Origin: Flavobacterium haoranii
GTDB taxonomy: Bacteria; Bacteroidota; Bacteroidia; Flavobacteriales; Flavobacteriaceae
Length of the DNA stretch: 64,000 nucleotides
Direction: 5' to 3'
Assembly (NCBI GenBank): GCA_003246205.1
Contig: QKBC01000003.1
Coordinates: 35,106 to 99,105 of the forward strand
Shown: piece by piece, positions 51,940-61,244 of the stretch
Numbering within the stretch: the first letter of the stretch is position 1
Layout of the letters: the number at the start of each line of letters is the position of its first letter
Notes under the pieces: model-generated
What the model saw: the letters and a program-made list of their open reading frames with translations, nothing else
Databases searched by the model: none
Told to the model about the DNA's origin: nothing
Translations under genes and position numbers: made by a program

Positions 51940-53333
51940 TCCATTCCGTCTATTTTAATTCTGATTTTTCCTGTTGTAGATAAAAAAGCAATTATAGCTT
52001 TGTTGGTCAGTTCAATTTTTTCAAATTCAAAATCATTCAACGTTCCGTTGACAAAGATTCCCGACATAGGTGAATAATTGTTCAAATAAGGCATTAGATT
52101 CTGTTTTCCTTCTTCCAGATTTTCTTTGATGGAATAACGACAGTTCTCTTGAATTTTTCGCAAAATAGTACCTTGTGCTAACCAATTGGCTGATTTTAAT
52201 AAAACATTTTTGGTGTTCAGCATGTAATCTAATTGATCAAAATAAATTTCTTGAGTTGCCGGATTATAACTTGGATAACCGGTTAAATATATAGTTCCGT
52301 TAATGCTTCCGGTTAAGTCTAAACCAATGATCAATTTGTTGTCTTTTTCCCAAAGTTCTACTTGCTGAACAATTACTTTTCTTTTTCCGGACGAAAATTC
52401 TTGTCCTTTAAAGTTTTTAGTCAAAACTTTTGAAGCACTCTCATAAGTAGAAACACCTGCCAAGGCAAGAGAAATGTTATCCGGCATTTTGCTTACCGGT
52501 TTTAAAATTATTTTGTTCGGGTCAAATTGTTTAGCAGGTTTTTGACCTATCATTGTTTGCAGGTTGCATTTTAAGCCCATATCTAACGTGATTTTTTTGT
52601 TTTTTAATTCGGCTTCGGTAACATACAACTCTATAGGTATGATATTGAACCACGTTTCATAAGCCTCGTGAGCTAAAAACGGTTCACTGATTTTATCTAA
52701 CGCTTCAAAAACATGCGGTTTAAAATCGCAAGTCTCATCAATTGCCTTATCAATTTGCTGCGCAATAGTTTTTTTAAAATAACTCAATGTGGGATTGATA
52801 ATATAAGTTATCGGAACTTTTTTCCCGGAAATTACAATTGCCGGACTTTCATTCCATTCAAAATTTTCTATGCTTGAAGAAGTTGTTAACTTCCAATTGG
52901 TTAAATGAGCCTTGCTTTTTAGAGTTAAAACGCCGTCCAGATAAATTTCGCGAGTATCATTTAAACCGAGAAAATCTGTTCCATACTTTATTTTAGTCCA
53001 TATCTTTAGAGGAAGTTTAGATAAAATTATGCCTTTTTCTTCTTCTAAAGTAATTTGTCCGGATTTCCAGATTTTTAATTCACAATTGTCGTCTTTTAAG
53101 ATGGAATCGTTATAAATTAATCCCTTCAGGTTTTTGTTCAGTTGCTTTTCAATGTCTTGTAAAGTAATTTCTACCGGAAGAGAAATAAAAGAGGTCTTGT
53201 TAGTATAAACCATAGGTGTGTTATCAGAAGGAACTGGCTTTATGGCTTCGATTTTTGGAGCGGTACTGCCGCATGATGTGAAGCAAAATAGTACAATAGC
53301 ACTAATTAAAACAAAAAACAAAAAAGGTTTCAT
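51936..53333 (-). CDS. DUF4403-family lipoprotein
   Basis: A protein of about 465 residues. The N-terminus is a lipoprotein signal (FVLISAIVLFCFTSC, lipidated Cys near residue 20). The rest fits the DUF4403 family: a repeat-like beta/alpha structure with SLPVEITLQDIEKQLNKNLK near the start and a strand-rich C-terminus. Function is unknown; the fold may resemble lipid-binding tubular proteins, which is speculative. The frame is open 48 nt further upstream, but the chosen ATG gives a standard signal. It is divergent from the TolC-type gene. Confidence 0.85.
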   Translation of the reverse strand: MKPFLFFVLISAIVLFCFTSCGSTAPKIEAIKPVPSDNTPMVYTNKTSFISLPVEITLQDIEKQLNKNLKGLIYNDSILKDDNCELKIWKSGQITLEEEKGIILSKLPLKIWTKIKYGTDFLGLNDTREIYLDGVLTLKSKAHLTNWKLTTSSSIENFEWNESPAIVISGKKVPITYIINPTLSYFKKTIAQQIDKAIDETCDFKPHVFEALDKISEPFLAHEAYETWFNIIPIELYVTEAELKNKKITLDMGLKCNLQTMIGQKPAKQFDPNKIILKPVSKMPDNISLALAGVSTYESASKVLTKNFKGQEFSSGKRKVIVQQVELWEKDNKLIIGLDLTGSINGTIYLTGYPSYNPATQEIYFDQLDYMLNTKNVLLKSANWLAQGTILRKIQENCRYSIKENLEEGKQNLMPYLNNYSPMSGIFVNGTLNDFEFEKIELTNKAIIAFLSTTGKIRIKIDGMD

Positions 53334-53432
53334 AAATGAAAATTTATGTAAAAATAAAATTTTATCGTTTTGCTGTAACAAAAAAGCTAAAAAAGGGTCA
53401 TATAGTAAAATTCACAAGAAATTTAGAAGCAA

Positions 53433-54749
53433 ATGCTAAAAAGAATAATCTTACTTTTATTGTTACCATTGGCTTTGCAAGCACAAGAAAAGAAGTGGAC
53501 ACTTCAAGAGTGTGTAATGCATGCATTGGAAAATAATATATCAGTGAAACAAGCCCTGATTAATTGGGAAACTGCGAAAGTAGATAAGTTAGAAGCGGTT
53601 GGTAATTTTTTACCAACATTAAATGGTAGTGCAAGTTATAATGTAAATACAGGGGCAAACGTTAACCCTACTACCAACCAGTTTGAAAATAGTACATTTA
53701 AATCGTTTTCTGCCAGTGCAAATTCGCAAATAAATTTATTTAGCGGATTTTCAAATTGGAAAAAGTTACAACGAGCTAAACTGAATAACATAGCGTATCA
53801 ATATCGTTTGGATAAAATGAAAGACGATGTTGCTCTAAATGTAGCGAATAGTTATTTGCAAATCCTACTACAAAAAGAACAGGTAAAAGTGTTGGAAAAC
53901 CAAATCTTGTTAACTAAAGAAAACCATAAAAGAACTTCCGAATTAATTGAGGCAGGTCAATTGCCTGCCGGTGATATTTTTGAAATTGAAGCAACATTGG
54001 CTTCTCAAGAGCAACAATTAATTGCAGCTCAAAATGCTTTGGTTTTTGCGAGAGTAGGTTTAGCACAATTGCTGTTGATTGAGGACTATGTGAATTTTGA
54101 TATTGCAGACGAAACATTTACACCTGAGTTATCACAAGTATTTGAACAAACACCTGATGCCATTTATCAAAAAGCAAGGGAAGTAGTCAATGACATAAGA
54201 GTAGCACAATCTAACTTTGATTTAGCCTCAAAAGACTTAAGCATAGCAAGAGCGGCATATTATCCTAGACTATCTGGTTTTGTAGGGTATAACACACGTT
54301 GGTCAGAAAGTCAGTTGTTAAGCTTTCGCGAACAGTTGTATTTGTTAGACGGTACAGCAATCGGGCTTCAATTAACGGTACCTTTCTTAAATGGTTTTTC
54401 TGCCAGAGCTTCTGTAAAAAGAGCGAAACTCAATAAGTTAAATAATGAATTCTTGCTAAAGAAATCTGAATTAGATTTGGAGCAAAATGTATATCAGGCA
54501 TATAATGACGCAGTAAGCGCTCAAAAGACTTATTTTGCGGCTCAAAAAACATTAGCGGCACGTAAATCAGCTTATGAATTTTCTCAGGAGCGTTATAATA
54601 TCGGTGTGATGAACGGCTATGATTTCATGCAGTCAAAAACCAATTATGATAATGCTCAGGCCGATTTAATCAGAGCAAAATATGATTATATTTTTAGAAC
54701 CAAAATTTTAGAGTTTTATTTCGGAATACCTATAATTCAAAACAATTAA
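53433..54749 (+). CDS. TolC-family outer-membrane efflux protein
   Basis: A 438-residue outer-membrane channel of the TolC/OEP family. Signal peptide (about 1-17, ending ALQAQ), then WTLQECVMHALENNISVKQA, the usual start of the first OEP repeat. Long helical repeats follow, for example VALNVANSYLQILLQKEQVK and DLSIARAAYYPRLSGFVGYN. It forms the exit duct of tripartite efflux or secretion pumps. The adaptor gene begins 2 bases after its stop. No inner-membrane pump gene follows in this window. Confidence 0.94.
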   Translation: MLKRIILLLLLPLALQAQEKKWTLQECVMHALENNISVKQALINWETAKVDKLEAVGNFLPTLNGSASYNVNTGANVNPTTNQFENSTFKSFSASANSQINLFSGFSNWKKLQRAKLNNIAYQYRLDKMKDDVALNVANSYLQILLQKEQVKVLENQILLTKENHKRTSELIEAGQLPAGDIFEIEATLASQEQQLIAAQNALVFARVGLAQLLLIEDYVNFDIADETFTPELSQVFEQTPDAIYQKAREVVNDIRVAQSNFDLASKDLSIARAAYYPRLSGFVGYNTRWSESQLLSFREQLYLLDGTAIGLQLTVPFLNGFSARASVKRAKLNKLNNEFLLKKSELDLEQNVYQAYNDAVSAQKTYFAAQKTLAARKSAYEFSQERYNIGVMNGYDFMQSKTNYDNAQADLIRAKYDYIFRTKILEFYFGIPIIQNN

Positions 54750-54751
54750 CC

Positions 54752-56050
54752 ATGTCAAAGAAAACTATTTATATCTTAGTAGCTGTTGCAGTTGGTCTGT
54801 TTATTACCCTTTTAGGCTTAAAAAAAGCGGGAGTAATCGGCACTAATGAAGAGGCAAAAACAGTAGAAGTTACTAAGGCTTCACAAAGTACTATTATTGA
54901 GACTGTTTCTGCAACAGGAAAAATTCAGCCGGAAATAGAAGTTAAAATTTCGTCAGAGGTTTCCGGAGAAATCATTGATTTGCCAATTGTGGAAGGGCAG
55001 CAAGTAAAAAAAGGAGATTTATTGGTGAAAATTAATCCTGATATTTATGTGTCAGGAGTAAATCGTTCGGCAGCTTCACTTTCTACAACAAAAGCAGGAT
55101 TAAATCAGGCAGAAGCTCAATTAAAAGAAGCTCAGGCAAATTACGACCGAAATAAAGTATTATTTGAAAAAGGTGTTATTTCAAAATCTGAGTGGGACAA
55201 AATCATTTCAGCTTATGATGTAGCTGTGGCATCTAAACAATCGGCTTATTTTAATGTGCAGAGCGCATCTGCAACTTTAACAGAAGCAAAAGATAATTTG
55301 GGTAGAACAACAATTTATGCGCCGGCAGACGGAACAATTTCGCTTTTATCAGTTGAATTAGGAGAACGTGTTTTGGGAACTCAGCAAATGACAGGAACAG
55401 AACTTTTACGCGTGGCGAATTTGAATAATATGGAAGTGGAAGTAGATGTTAACGAGAATGATATTGTAAAAGTAAGCATCGGAGATTCTGCAAAAATAGA
55501 AGTAGACGCTTATTTGAAAAAAGAATTTAAAGGAATTGTAACTAGTATTTCTAATTCTGCAAGTTCAGATCTAACAGCAGATCAGGTAACGAATTTTAAA
55601 GTTAAAGTTCGCATCTTAAAAGAATCGTACAAGGATTTATTAGAAGGGAAACCGGAAAATTACTCACCATTTAGACCAGGTATGACCGCTACTGTAGATA
55701 TTATTACAAAGAGAAAAGAAAATGTAATTGCAGTGCCAATTAGTGCAGTGGTGATCAAAGATGATACTACGGCCGTTAAAAAAGATGTTGTGGCGGAGTT
55801 AGAGAAAAAAGAAGCTAAAACTACTGCGTCTACTTTTGATAAAAAATACGAATGTGTTTTTGTGAAATCAGGTGATCAGGCTAAATTAAGAGTGGTAAAA
55901 ACAGGAATTCAGGACGATTCTAATATTGAAATTGTTTCCGGAGTGAAAAAAGGAGAAGAAATTATAACAGGACCATATACTATTGTTTCAAAGGAATTAG
56001 TTTCGGGTGACAAAGTGAAAACAGAGTCAGCTGCTGACCAAAAGAAATAA
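54752..56050 (+). CDS. Periplasmic adaptor of MacA/HlyD type
   Basis: A 432-residue membrane-fusion protein. N-terminal membrane anchor (IYILVAVAVGLFITLLGL), a split lipoyl domain (VSATGKIQPEIEVKISSEVS and IYAPADGTISLLSVELGE), a helical hairpin between them, beta-barrel domains (RPGMTATVDIITKRKENVIA) and a C-terminal tail. The pattern is closest to adaptors that serve MacB-type ABC exporters. It is coupled to the TolC gene; the permease must be encoded elsewhere. A terminator follows. Confidence 0.92.
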   Translation: MSKKTIYILVAVAVGLFITLLGLKKAGVIGTNEEAKTVEVTKASQSTIIETVSATGKIQPEIEVKISSEVSGEIIDLPIVEGQQVKKGDLLVKINPDIYVSGVNRSAASLSTTKAGLNQAEAQLKEAQANYDRNKVLFEKGVISKSEWDKIISAYDVAVASKQSAYFNVQSASATLTEAKDNLGRTTIYAPADGTISLLSVELGERVLGTQQMTGTELLRVANLNNMEVEVDVNENDIVKVSIGDSAKIEVDAYLKKEFKGIVTSISNSASSDLTADQVTNFKVKVRILKESYKDLLEGKPENYSPFRPGMTATVDIITKRKENVIAVPISAVVIKDDTTAVKKDVVAELEKKEAKTTASTFDKKYECVFVKSGDQAKLRVVKTGIQDDSNIEIVSGVKKGEEIITGPYTIVSKELVSGDKVKTESAADQKK

Positions 56051-56082
56051 TAGCATTTTAAATTTTAGTTTTGGGTTTAAAT

Positions 56083-56114
56083 AAAGCACGAATTTGATTC
56101 GTGCTTTATTTTTT
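56083..56114 (+). terminator. Terminator of the TolC-adaptor operon
   Basis: AAAGCACGAAT (56083-56093), loop TTG, ATTCGTGCTTT (56097-56107), then T. It shows the transcription unit ends without a permease gene. Confidence 0.85.
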
Positions 56115-56129
56115 TCAAGCGAAACTTTG

Positions 56130-56137
56130 TACTTTTG
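56130..56137 (+). promoter_or_regulatory. -7 element of tsaB
   Basis: TACTTTTG, a TAnnTTTG match, 18 bases before the tsaB ATG. Confidence 0.6.
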
Positions 56138-56154
56138 CGGTCAATTACTAGCGT

Positions 56155-56814
56155 ATGGCAATTATTCTTAATATTGAAACAGCAACCAAAAACTGTTCGG
56201 TTTCCTTGGCAGAAAACGGTAAAACTATCGCTTTAAAAGAAATAGCGACTGAGCAATTTTCCCATGCCGAAAAATTGCATGTTTTTATTGAAGAAGTTCT
56301 GAATGAGGCTCAGCGAACATTTAAAGATTTGGATGCTGTAGCAGTTAGTAAAGGTCCGGGATCTTATACAGGATTGCGTATAGGAGTTTCAACAGCTAAA
56401 GGATTGTGTTATGCCTTAAATTTGCCTTTGATTGCTGTAGATACATTAGAAATTTTAGCCAATGCGGTTACTGTAACTTCCGGAGTAATCATTCCAATGA
56501 TAGATGCTAGGCGAATGGAAGTATTTTCAGCAGTTTTTGATGCTGAAAAAAAGAAACTTAGAGAAACTCAGGCAGAAATTATCGATGAAAATTCATATCA
56601 GGAAATTTCAGAAACGATTCATTTAATCGGGGACGGCGCTCAAAAACTACAAGCAACATTGACCGATCCGAAATTTGTGTTTCATTCAAACGTAGTTTAT
56701 CCTTCGACTAAAGAAATGAGCATTTTGTCTTTTGAAAAATACAAAATAAGCGACTTTGAAAATGTCGCTTATTTTGAACCATATTATTTAAAAGATTTTG
56801 TTTTAAATAAATAA
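56155..56814 (+). CDS. tsaB: tRNA t6A synthesis protein TsaB
   Basis: A 219-residue protein of the TsaB family, partner of TsaD in making threonylcarbamoyladenosine at tRNA position 37. The ASKHA-type N-terminus is clear (ILNIETATKNCSVSLAENG, VSKGPGSYTGLRIGVSTAKG), as is the segment VIIPMIDARRMEVFSAVFDA. Length fits. Its last 25 codons contain a perfect 12-bp inverted repeat that looks like a terminator for the gene on the other strand. It lies tail to tail, 5 bases away, with the MscS gene. Confidence 0.94.
   Translation: MAIILNIETATKNCSVSLAENGKTIALKEIATEQFSHAEKLHVFIEEVLNEAQRTFKDLDAVAVSKGPGSYTGLRIGVSTAKGLCYALNLPLIAVDTLEILANAVTVTSGVIIPMIDARRMEVFSAVFDAEKKKLRETQAEIIDENSYQEISETIHLIGDGAQKLQATLTDPKFVFHSNVVYPSTKEMSILSFEKYKISDFENVAYFEPYYLKDFVLNK
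56743..56775 (-). terminator. Probable mscS terminator inside the tsaB coding end
   Basis: AAAATAAGCGAC (56743-56754), 9-base loop, GTCGCTTATTTT (56764-56775). On the minus strand the stem is followed by GTATTTTTC. It starts 45 bases beyond the mscS stop, so it is well placed to end that transcript although it lies in tsaB codons. Confidence 0.6.
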
Positions 56815-56819
56815 AGATT

Positions 56820-57629
56820 TTAGCTTTTCTTGATTTCAACCTGATGAGGATATGGGATTTCAATTCCGGCAGCATCAAGAGCCAGTTTGGTATTTTCCAT
56901 AATATCAAAGTAAACAGTCCAGTAATCAGCAGTATTACACCACGGTCTAACCGCAAAGTTTACGGAACTATCCGCTAATTCTAATACATTTACAGTTGGT
57001 TTAGGATCTTTCAAAACAAGTGGATGTGCAGTTAGTACATTCATTAAAACTTCTTTTGTCTCCTTAATGTTTGCATCATAACTTACACCGAAAATCAAAT
57101 CCACTCTTCGGGTCCCCTGAGTATTGTAATTAACAATATTCCCGTTTGATAGAACTCCGTTGGGAATTATGATTTCTTTATTAGAAAGGCCGATCAGTTT
57201 GGTAGTGAAAATCTCTATTTCTTTTACAACTCCGGTTTCTCCTTGAGCTTCGATCAGATCGCCTATTTTGAAAGGTTTGAAAATCATGATCAGAACACCG
57301 CCGGCAAAATTGCCTAGTGAACCTTGTAATGCCATACCCACGGCTAAACCTGCAGATGCTAAAATAGCAGCAAAAGAAGTAGTTTCAACGCCTAATTTGG
57401 CCAAAATAGCTAAGATTAATAGTATTTTTAAAAGCCAACTTAATAAATCCAACAAGAATTTTTGAAGGCTTTCTTCTAATTCTCGTTTTTGCATGAGTCT
57501 TTTACTGCCGGCAATTAGTTTTCTTATAAGCCAGTTACCAACGAACCATATAAGAAAAGCACCTAATAATCTAAGTCCGTATTCTGTTCCTAATTCGATG
57601 ATCTTGTTCAGCCATTTTTCAATTTCCAT
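56820..57629 (-). CDS. Small-conductance mechanosensitive channel, MscS family
   Basis: A 269-residue channel of the short MscS type. Three N-terminal transmembrane helices; the pore helix carries the glycine/alanine pattern AILASAGLAVGMALQGSLGN followed by FAGGVLIMIFKPFKIGD. The beta domain has GVVKEIEIFTTKLIGLSNKE and IIIPNG, and the C-terminal cage domain ends near IPYPHQVEI. It releases solutes after osmotic down-shock. It is monocistronic on the minus strand. Confidence 0.94.
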   Translation of the reverse strand: MEIEKWLNKIIELGTEYGLRLLGAFLIWFVGNWLIRKLIAGSKRLMQKRELEESLQKFLLDLLSWLLKILLILAILAKLGVETTSFAAILASAGLAVGMALQGSLGNFAGGVLIMIFKPFKIGDLIEAQGETGVVKEIEIFTTKLIGLSNKEIIIPNGVLSNGNIVNYNTQGTRRVDLIFGVSYDANIKETKEVLMNVLTAHPLVLKDPKPTVNVLELADSSVNFAVRPWCNTADYWTVYFDIMENTKLALDAAGIEIPYPHQVEIKKS

Positions 57630-57945
57630 AGATAAAATATTTGTTGATTAATTAAATAGTTTTAGTGAAATTATAGTAGATATAATACAAATATAATCCT
57701 AATATTTTCGTTAGACCGTGTAGTTTCATTGATTTTTGCTATAGTATATTGCCTTAGAATGAGCAAATATATCAAAACGCATAAGGTGTTTTGAATTTTG
57801 TTCAAGGTGTCACCGAATAAGATAAAGATATTTGTTTTTTTCATAAAAAAATATTATGTTTTTTGAGGGTGTTAAAATTGATAACGTTAAATTAACATGG
57901 AAAAGAAAAAGTTAAAAGAATTTTGCAGAAAATAAAAATACTTAA
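57630..57945. other. Divergent intergenic region, no gene seen
   Basis: About 316 AT-rich bases lie between the leftward mscS gene and the rightward phosphate transporter. I see no supported open frame. Near the transporter there is GAATTTTG (57918-57925), one mismatch from the -7 consensus. No convincing inverted repeat or RNA gene was recognised. Confidence 0.4.
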
Positions 57946-60204
57946 ATGGAACAAGTTTATATTGTAATGCTCGTTGCATTGGCCATCTTAGCAATTATTG
58001 ATTTGATGGTAGGTGTGGCTAATGATGCGGTTAATTTCTTAAACTCAGGTATTGGTTCTAAAGCAGTTTCTTTTAAGACTTTGATGATAGTAGCCAGTAT
58101 AGGTGTAGCATTAGGGGCATTATTTTCAAGTGGAATGATGGAAATTGCGCGAAGCGGAATTTTTGTTCCTTCCATGTTTACTTTTGAAGATGTCATGATG
58201 ATATTCTTAGCGGTTATGATAACCGATGTATTATTACTCGATATCTTTAATTCATTAGGATTTCCGACATCTACGACAGTTTCGGTTGTTTTTGAGCTGT
58301 TAGGAGGTGCTGTTTGTTTGGCTATTTATAAAATTGTAACCCAAGATGGAAATATTGATACATTAGCGTCATATATTAATACGGCAAAAGCTTCTGAAAT
58401 CGTTTCCAGTATTTTACTTTCTGTAATTATATCTTTTACAGTTGGTGCTATGGTAATGTATATTTCCCGTATTGTTTTTTCATTTCATTACGAAAGAAGA
58501 ATTAAATACTTCGGGGCTATCTTCGGAGGAATAGGAATTACGGCAATTACTTATTTTATATTGTTCAAAGGAATAAAAAGTTCTTCTTTCATGACACCAG
58601 ATCTAAAGGATTTAATGAAAGAGAACCAATTCTACATCATATTAGGAAACTTTGTATTGTGGACCATTTTTTCTCAAGTTATCATTTCGTTAAAGCAAAA
58701 TATCTTCAAAATTATCATCATCATTGGAACATTCGCATTGGCTTTAGCATTTGCAGGTAATGATTTGGTGAATTTTATTGGGGTGCCAATTGCAGCTTTG
58801 CAATCGCATGAAATCTATGTTGCTAATGGTAAAGATGCCCACATGTTGATGGGAGCATTAGCTTCAAATGAGATAAAAGCTAATTTCTGGTTGTTGTTAT
58901 TTGGAGGAGGAATTATGGTTTATACATTGTGGACTTCAAAAAAAGCCAGAGAAGTAATCAAAACCGGAGTGGATTTATCACGTCAAAGTGAAGGTTCGGA
59001 AAAATTTGATGCTAATAATTTATCCAGAATTATTGTAAGAGGAAGTATTTACGTTGGTCAGATATTAAATTACATCATGCCGAAAGCGCTTGAAATTAAA
59101 ATTGACAGACAATTCGAAACTAAAAAATATACTAAGAAAGAAGAGAAACCGGCTTTTGATATGGTAAGAGCGGCTGTAAATCTTATGGTAGCTAGTATTT
59201 TGATTGCAGTTGGAACATCTTTAAAGTTGCCATTATCAACAACTTATGTGACCTTTATGGTGGCAATGGGAACTTCTTTTGCAGATAGAGCTTGGGACAG
59301 AGAAAGCGCCGTTTATCGCGTAGCCGGAGTTTTTAATGTAATCGGAGGATGGTTTGTAACGGCAATAGTTGCCTTTACAATGGCTGTTGCGGTTGTCTTT
59401 TTGTTAAAAATAGGAAAAGTATTTTCTTTTGTTGGGTTAATGATCTTGGTTGGAATTTTATTGTACAGAAGCAGTAGAAAATATTTGCAACGTTCAAAAG
59501 AAAAAGAAGAAGAAGCAAAACTTAAAAGAGAAGATATCGCTACCATTAAAGAAGTCATGTCTGAAAGTTCTGCTCAGATTGCACGTGTTATTAATAAAAC
59601 CCAGTTGTTGTATACAGACGTTATTAATAATTTAGGACTTCAGGATTTAAATAAGTTAAAAGAGAATAAAAAGAAACTTAAAAAGCTAGAGAAAGATGTT
59701 GATGAGTTAAAAGGGAATGTATATTACTTTATAAAAAATCTGGATGAAACATCTGTAGAAGGAAGTAAGTTCTATATTCTTATATTAGGTTATTTACAGG
59801 ATATGGTTCAGTCTATAGGATATATTACAAATAATAGTTATCTGCATATCAATAATAATCACAAAAATTTAAAATTCAATCAAATAAGAGATTTAAAATC
59901 AGTTGATGCACAATTGAGGAATTTGTTTGAAAGATTGGAAAGTAGTTTTGTAAATGAAAAGTTTGATACAATTACAATTGTGTTAAATGAAAAAGATGAG
60001 TTGTTAAATGTAATTTCAGAACTGATTCAAAAACAGATTACACGTATCAGAACTACAGAGAATAGTCCTAAAAACAGTAAACTTTATTTCGGATTATTAT
60101 TGGAAACAAATGATCTGATTAAAGCAACAATGAATCTTTTAGAGCTTTTTCAGGAATTTGATAAACACGTAAAGACTAAAAATAATACCAAAATAATGGC
60201 ATAA
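57946..60204 (+). CDS. PiT-family inorganic phosphate transporter with PhoU-like tail
   Basis: A 752-residue membrane protein. The two PHO4 signature regions are visible: GVANDAVNFLNSGIGSKAVS near residue 22 and AFAGNDLVNFIGVPIAALQS near residue 265. More helices follow to about residue 515 (LPLSTTYVTFMVAMGTSF). The last 240 residues are cytoplasmic, charged and coiled-coil-like (KLKENKKKLKKLEKDVDELK), resembling DUF47/PhoU helical proteins fused to the transporter. PiT proteins use H+ or Na+ gradients to take up phosphate. It converges on the nfu gene with a shared terminator. Confidence 0.92.
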   Translation: MEQVYIVMLVALAILAIIDLMVGVANDAVNFLNSGIGSKAVSFKTLMIVASIGVALGALFSSGMMEIARSGIFVPSMFTFEDVMMIFLAVMITDVLLLDIFNSLGFPTSTTVSVVFELLGGAVCLAIYKIVTQDGNIDTLASYINTAKASEIVSSILLSVIISFTVGAMVMYISRIVFSFHYERRIKYFGAIFGGIGITAITYFILFKGIKSSSFMTPDLKDLMKENQFYIILGNFVLWTIFSQVIISLKQNIFKIIIIIGTFALALAFAGNDLVNFIGVPIAALQSHEIYVANGKDAHMLMGALASNEIKANFWLLLFGGGIMVYTLWTSKKAREVIKTGVDLSRQSEGSEKFDANNLSRIIVRGSIYVGQILNYIMPKALEIKIDRQFETKKYTKKEEKPAFDMVRAAVNLMVASILIAVGTSLKLPLSTTYVTFMVAMGTSFADRAWDRESAVYRVAGVFNVIGGWFVTAIVAFTMAVAVVFLLKIGKVFSFVGLMILVGILLYRSSRKYLQRSKEKEEEAKLKREDIATIKEVMSESSAQIARVINKTQLLYTDVINNLGLQDLNKLKENKKKLKKLEKDVDELKGNVYYFIKNLDETSVEGSKFYILILGYLQDMVQSIGYITNNSYLHINNNHKNLKFNQIRDLKSVDAQLRNLFERLESSFVNEKFDTITIVLNEKDELLNVISELIQKQITRIRTTENSPKNSKLYFGLLLETNDLIKATMNLLELFQEFDKHVKTKNNTKIMA

Positions 60205-60230
60205 AAAAGGGAGCAATTGCTCCCTTTTTT
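60203..60230. terminator. Shared bidirectional terminator
   Basis: AAAAAAGGGAGCAA (60203-60216) and TTGCTCCCTTTTTT (60217-60230), a perfect 28-base palindrome in the 33-base gap between two convergent genes. It serves both strands. Confidence 0.88.
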
Positions 60231-60237
60231 ATTAGTT

Positions 60238-61134
60238 CTAAGCATTGTTGGCTATAACAACTATTTCATTATCATTAAGCATTTGTCTCAGCATATTTTC
60301 AATACCATTCTTAAGAGTAAAAGTTGAAGAAGGGCATCCGCTGCAAGCACCTTGAAGGATCACGTTTACATGTTTGTTACTTTCATTGTAAGATTCAAAC
60401 ATAATGTTTCCGCCATCGCCTTGTACTGCTGGTTTAACATATTCTTCTAAAATGTTAACGATTTGTTGAGAGGTAGCATCTAAATTCTCAAAATAAGTTT
60501 CTTGCTGCTTTTCGTGGTTTGTAGTTTTAGTGATTAAATTTTCATCTACAACCGTTTTTCCATTTTCCAGATATTCTTTGATGAAAGTTCTAACCTCTAA
60601 AGTAAGGTCGTCCCAGTTTGCAATTTCATATTTTGTTATAGAAATATAGTTTTCATCAATAAACACTTCTTTTACAAATGGAAAATTAAATAATTCTTTA
60701 GCCAATGGCGATGCTTTGGTTTCATCAATGTTTTTGCATTCCAGCATAGTTTTAGTAAGCAGCTTGTTCGCTACAAATTTCATTACTGCAGGATTAGGGG
60801 TTGTCTCGGCATAAACAGTAACCGGTACTTTTTTTACTGTTTCATCAATTTCAATAATTTTTCCGCCTTGTGCAATAAAATCTTCTATTTCTTTGGCTAC
60901 AGCATCCTGAACATCTTCCCATTCAACAATAGAGAAACGCTCAATAGCTATGAAATTTCCTGAGATAAATACAGTTTTAACAAAAGGTAAATAGAATAAC
61001 TTTTGAGCTAAAGGAGAGCTCTTTGTTTCATCGATATTTTTAAACTCAAAGCTTTGATTGCGAACAATAAAATCTTCAAATTCAAATTTAACAATTGTAG
61101 GGTTATTTGTGTTTTTTATAATTAATTTATTCAT
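60238..61134 (-). CDS. Nfu/NifU-type iron-sulfur scaffold protein with duplicated N-domain
   Basis: A 298-residue iron-sulfur cluster carrier. Two tandem Nfu N-terminal domains (about 1-95 and 105-195) share the element KNIDETKxSPLAxxLFxxPF. The C-terminal NifU domain (about 215-298) has the cluster cysteines in GACSGCPSSTFTLKNGIENM and the preceding YVKPAVQGDGGNIMFESY. Most Nfu proteins have one N-domain, so the duplication is notable though seen in the phylum. A -7 element on the minus strand at 61151-61158 gives a short leader. Confidence 0.93.
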   Translation of the reverse strand: MNKLIIKNTNNPTIVKFEFEDFIVRNQSFEFKNIDETKSSPLAQKLFYLPFVKTVFISGNFIAIERFSIVEWEDVQDAVAKEIEDFIAQGGKIIEIDETVKKVPVTVYAETTPNPAVMKFVANKLLTKTMLECKNIDETKASPLAKELFNFPFVKEVFIDENYISITKYEIANWDDLTLEVRTFIKEYLENGKTVVDENLITKTTNHEKQQETYFENLDATSQQIVNILEEYVKPAVQGDGGNIMFESYNESNKHVNVILQGACSGCPSSTFTLKNGIENMLRQMLNDNEIVVIANNA

Positions 61135-61150
61135 TAGGTAAAATTTTATG

Positions 61151-61158
61151 CAAAAATA
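61151..61158 (-). promoter_or_regulatory. -7 element of the nfu gene
   Basis: Reads TATTTTTG on the minus strand, a full TAnnTTTG match, about 17 bases before the nfu ATG. Confidence 0.55.
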
Positions 61159-61198
61159 GCAAAGAAATTATGTACTTATTTTTATTTTCGTGTTTTTT

Positions 61199-61219
61199 AA
61201 AACAAGTTTAACTTGTTTT
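61199..61219. repeat. 21-bp perfect palindrome, possible operator
   Basis: AAAACAAGTT, a central T, then AACTTGTTTT. The arms are exact. It lies between the leftward nfu gene and the rightward surface-protein gene and is not followed by a T run, so an operator is more likely than a terminator. Confidence 0.45.
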
Positions 61220-61244
61220 TCATGTATTAAAACCGTCGTTGTTT

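Noticed and set aside
53218..53536. Small plus-strand open frames around the start of the DUF4403 gene
   Set aside because: They overlap the DUF4403 lipoprotein signal on the other strand and the TolC-type gene start, and their translations show no domain or signal features.
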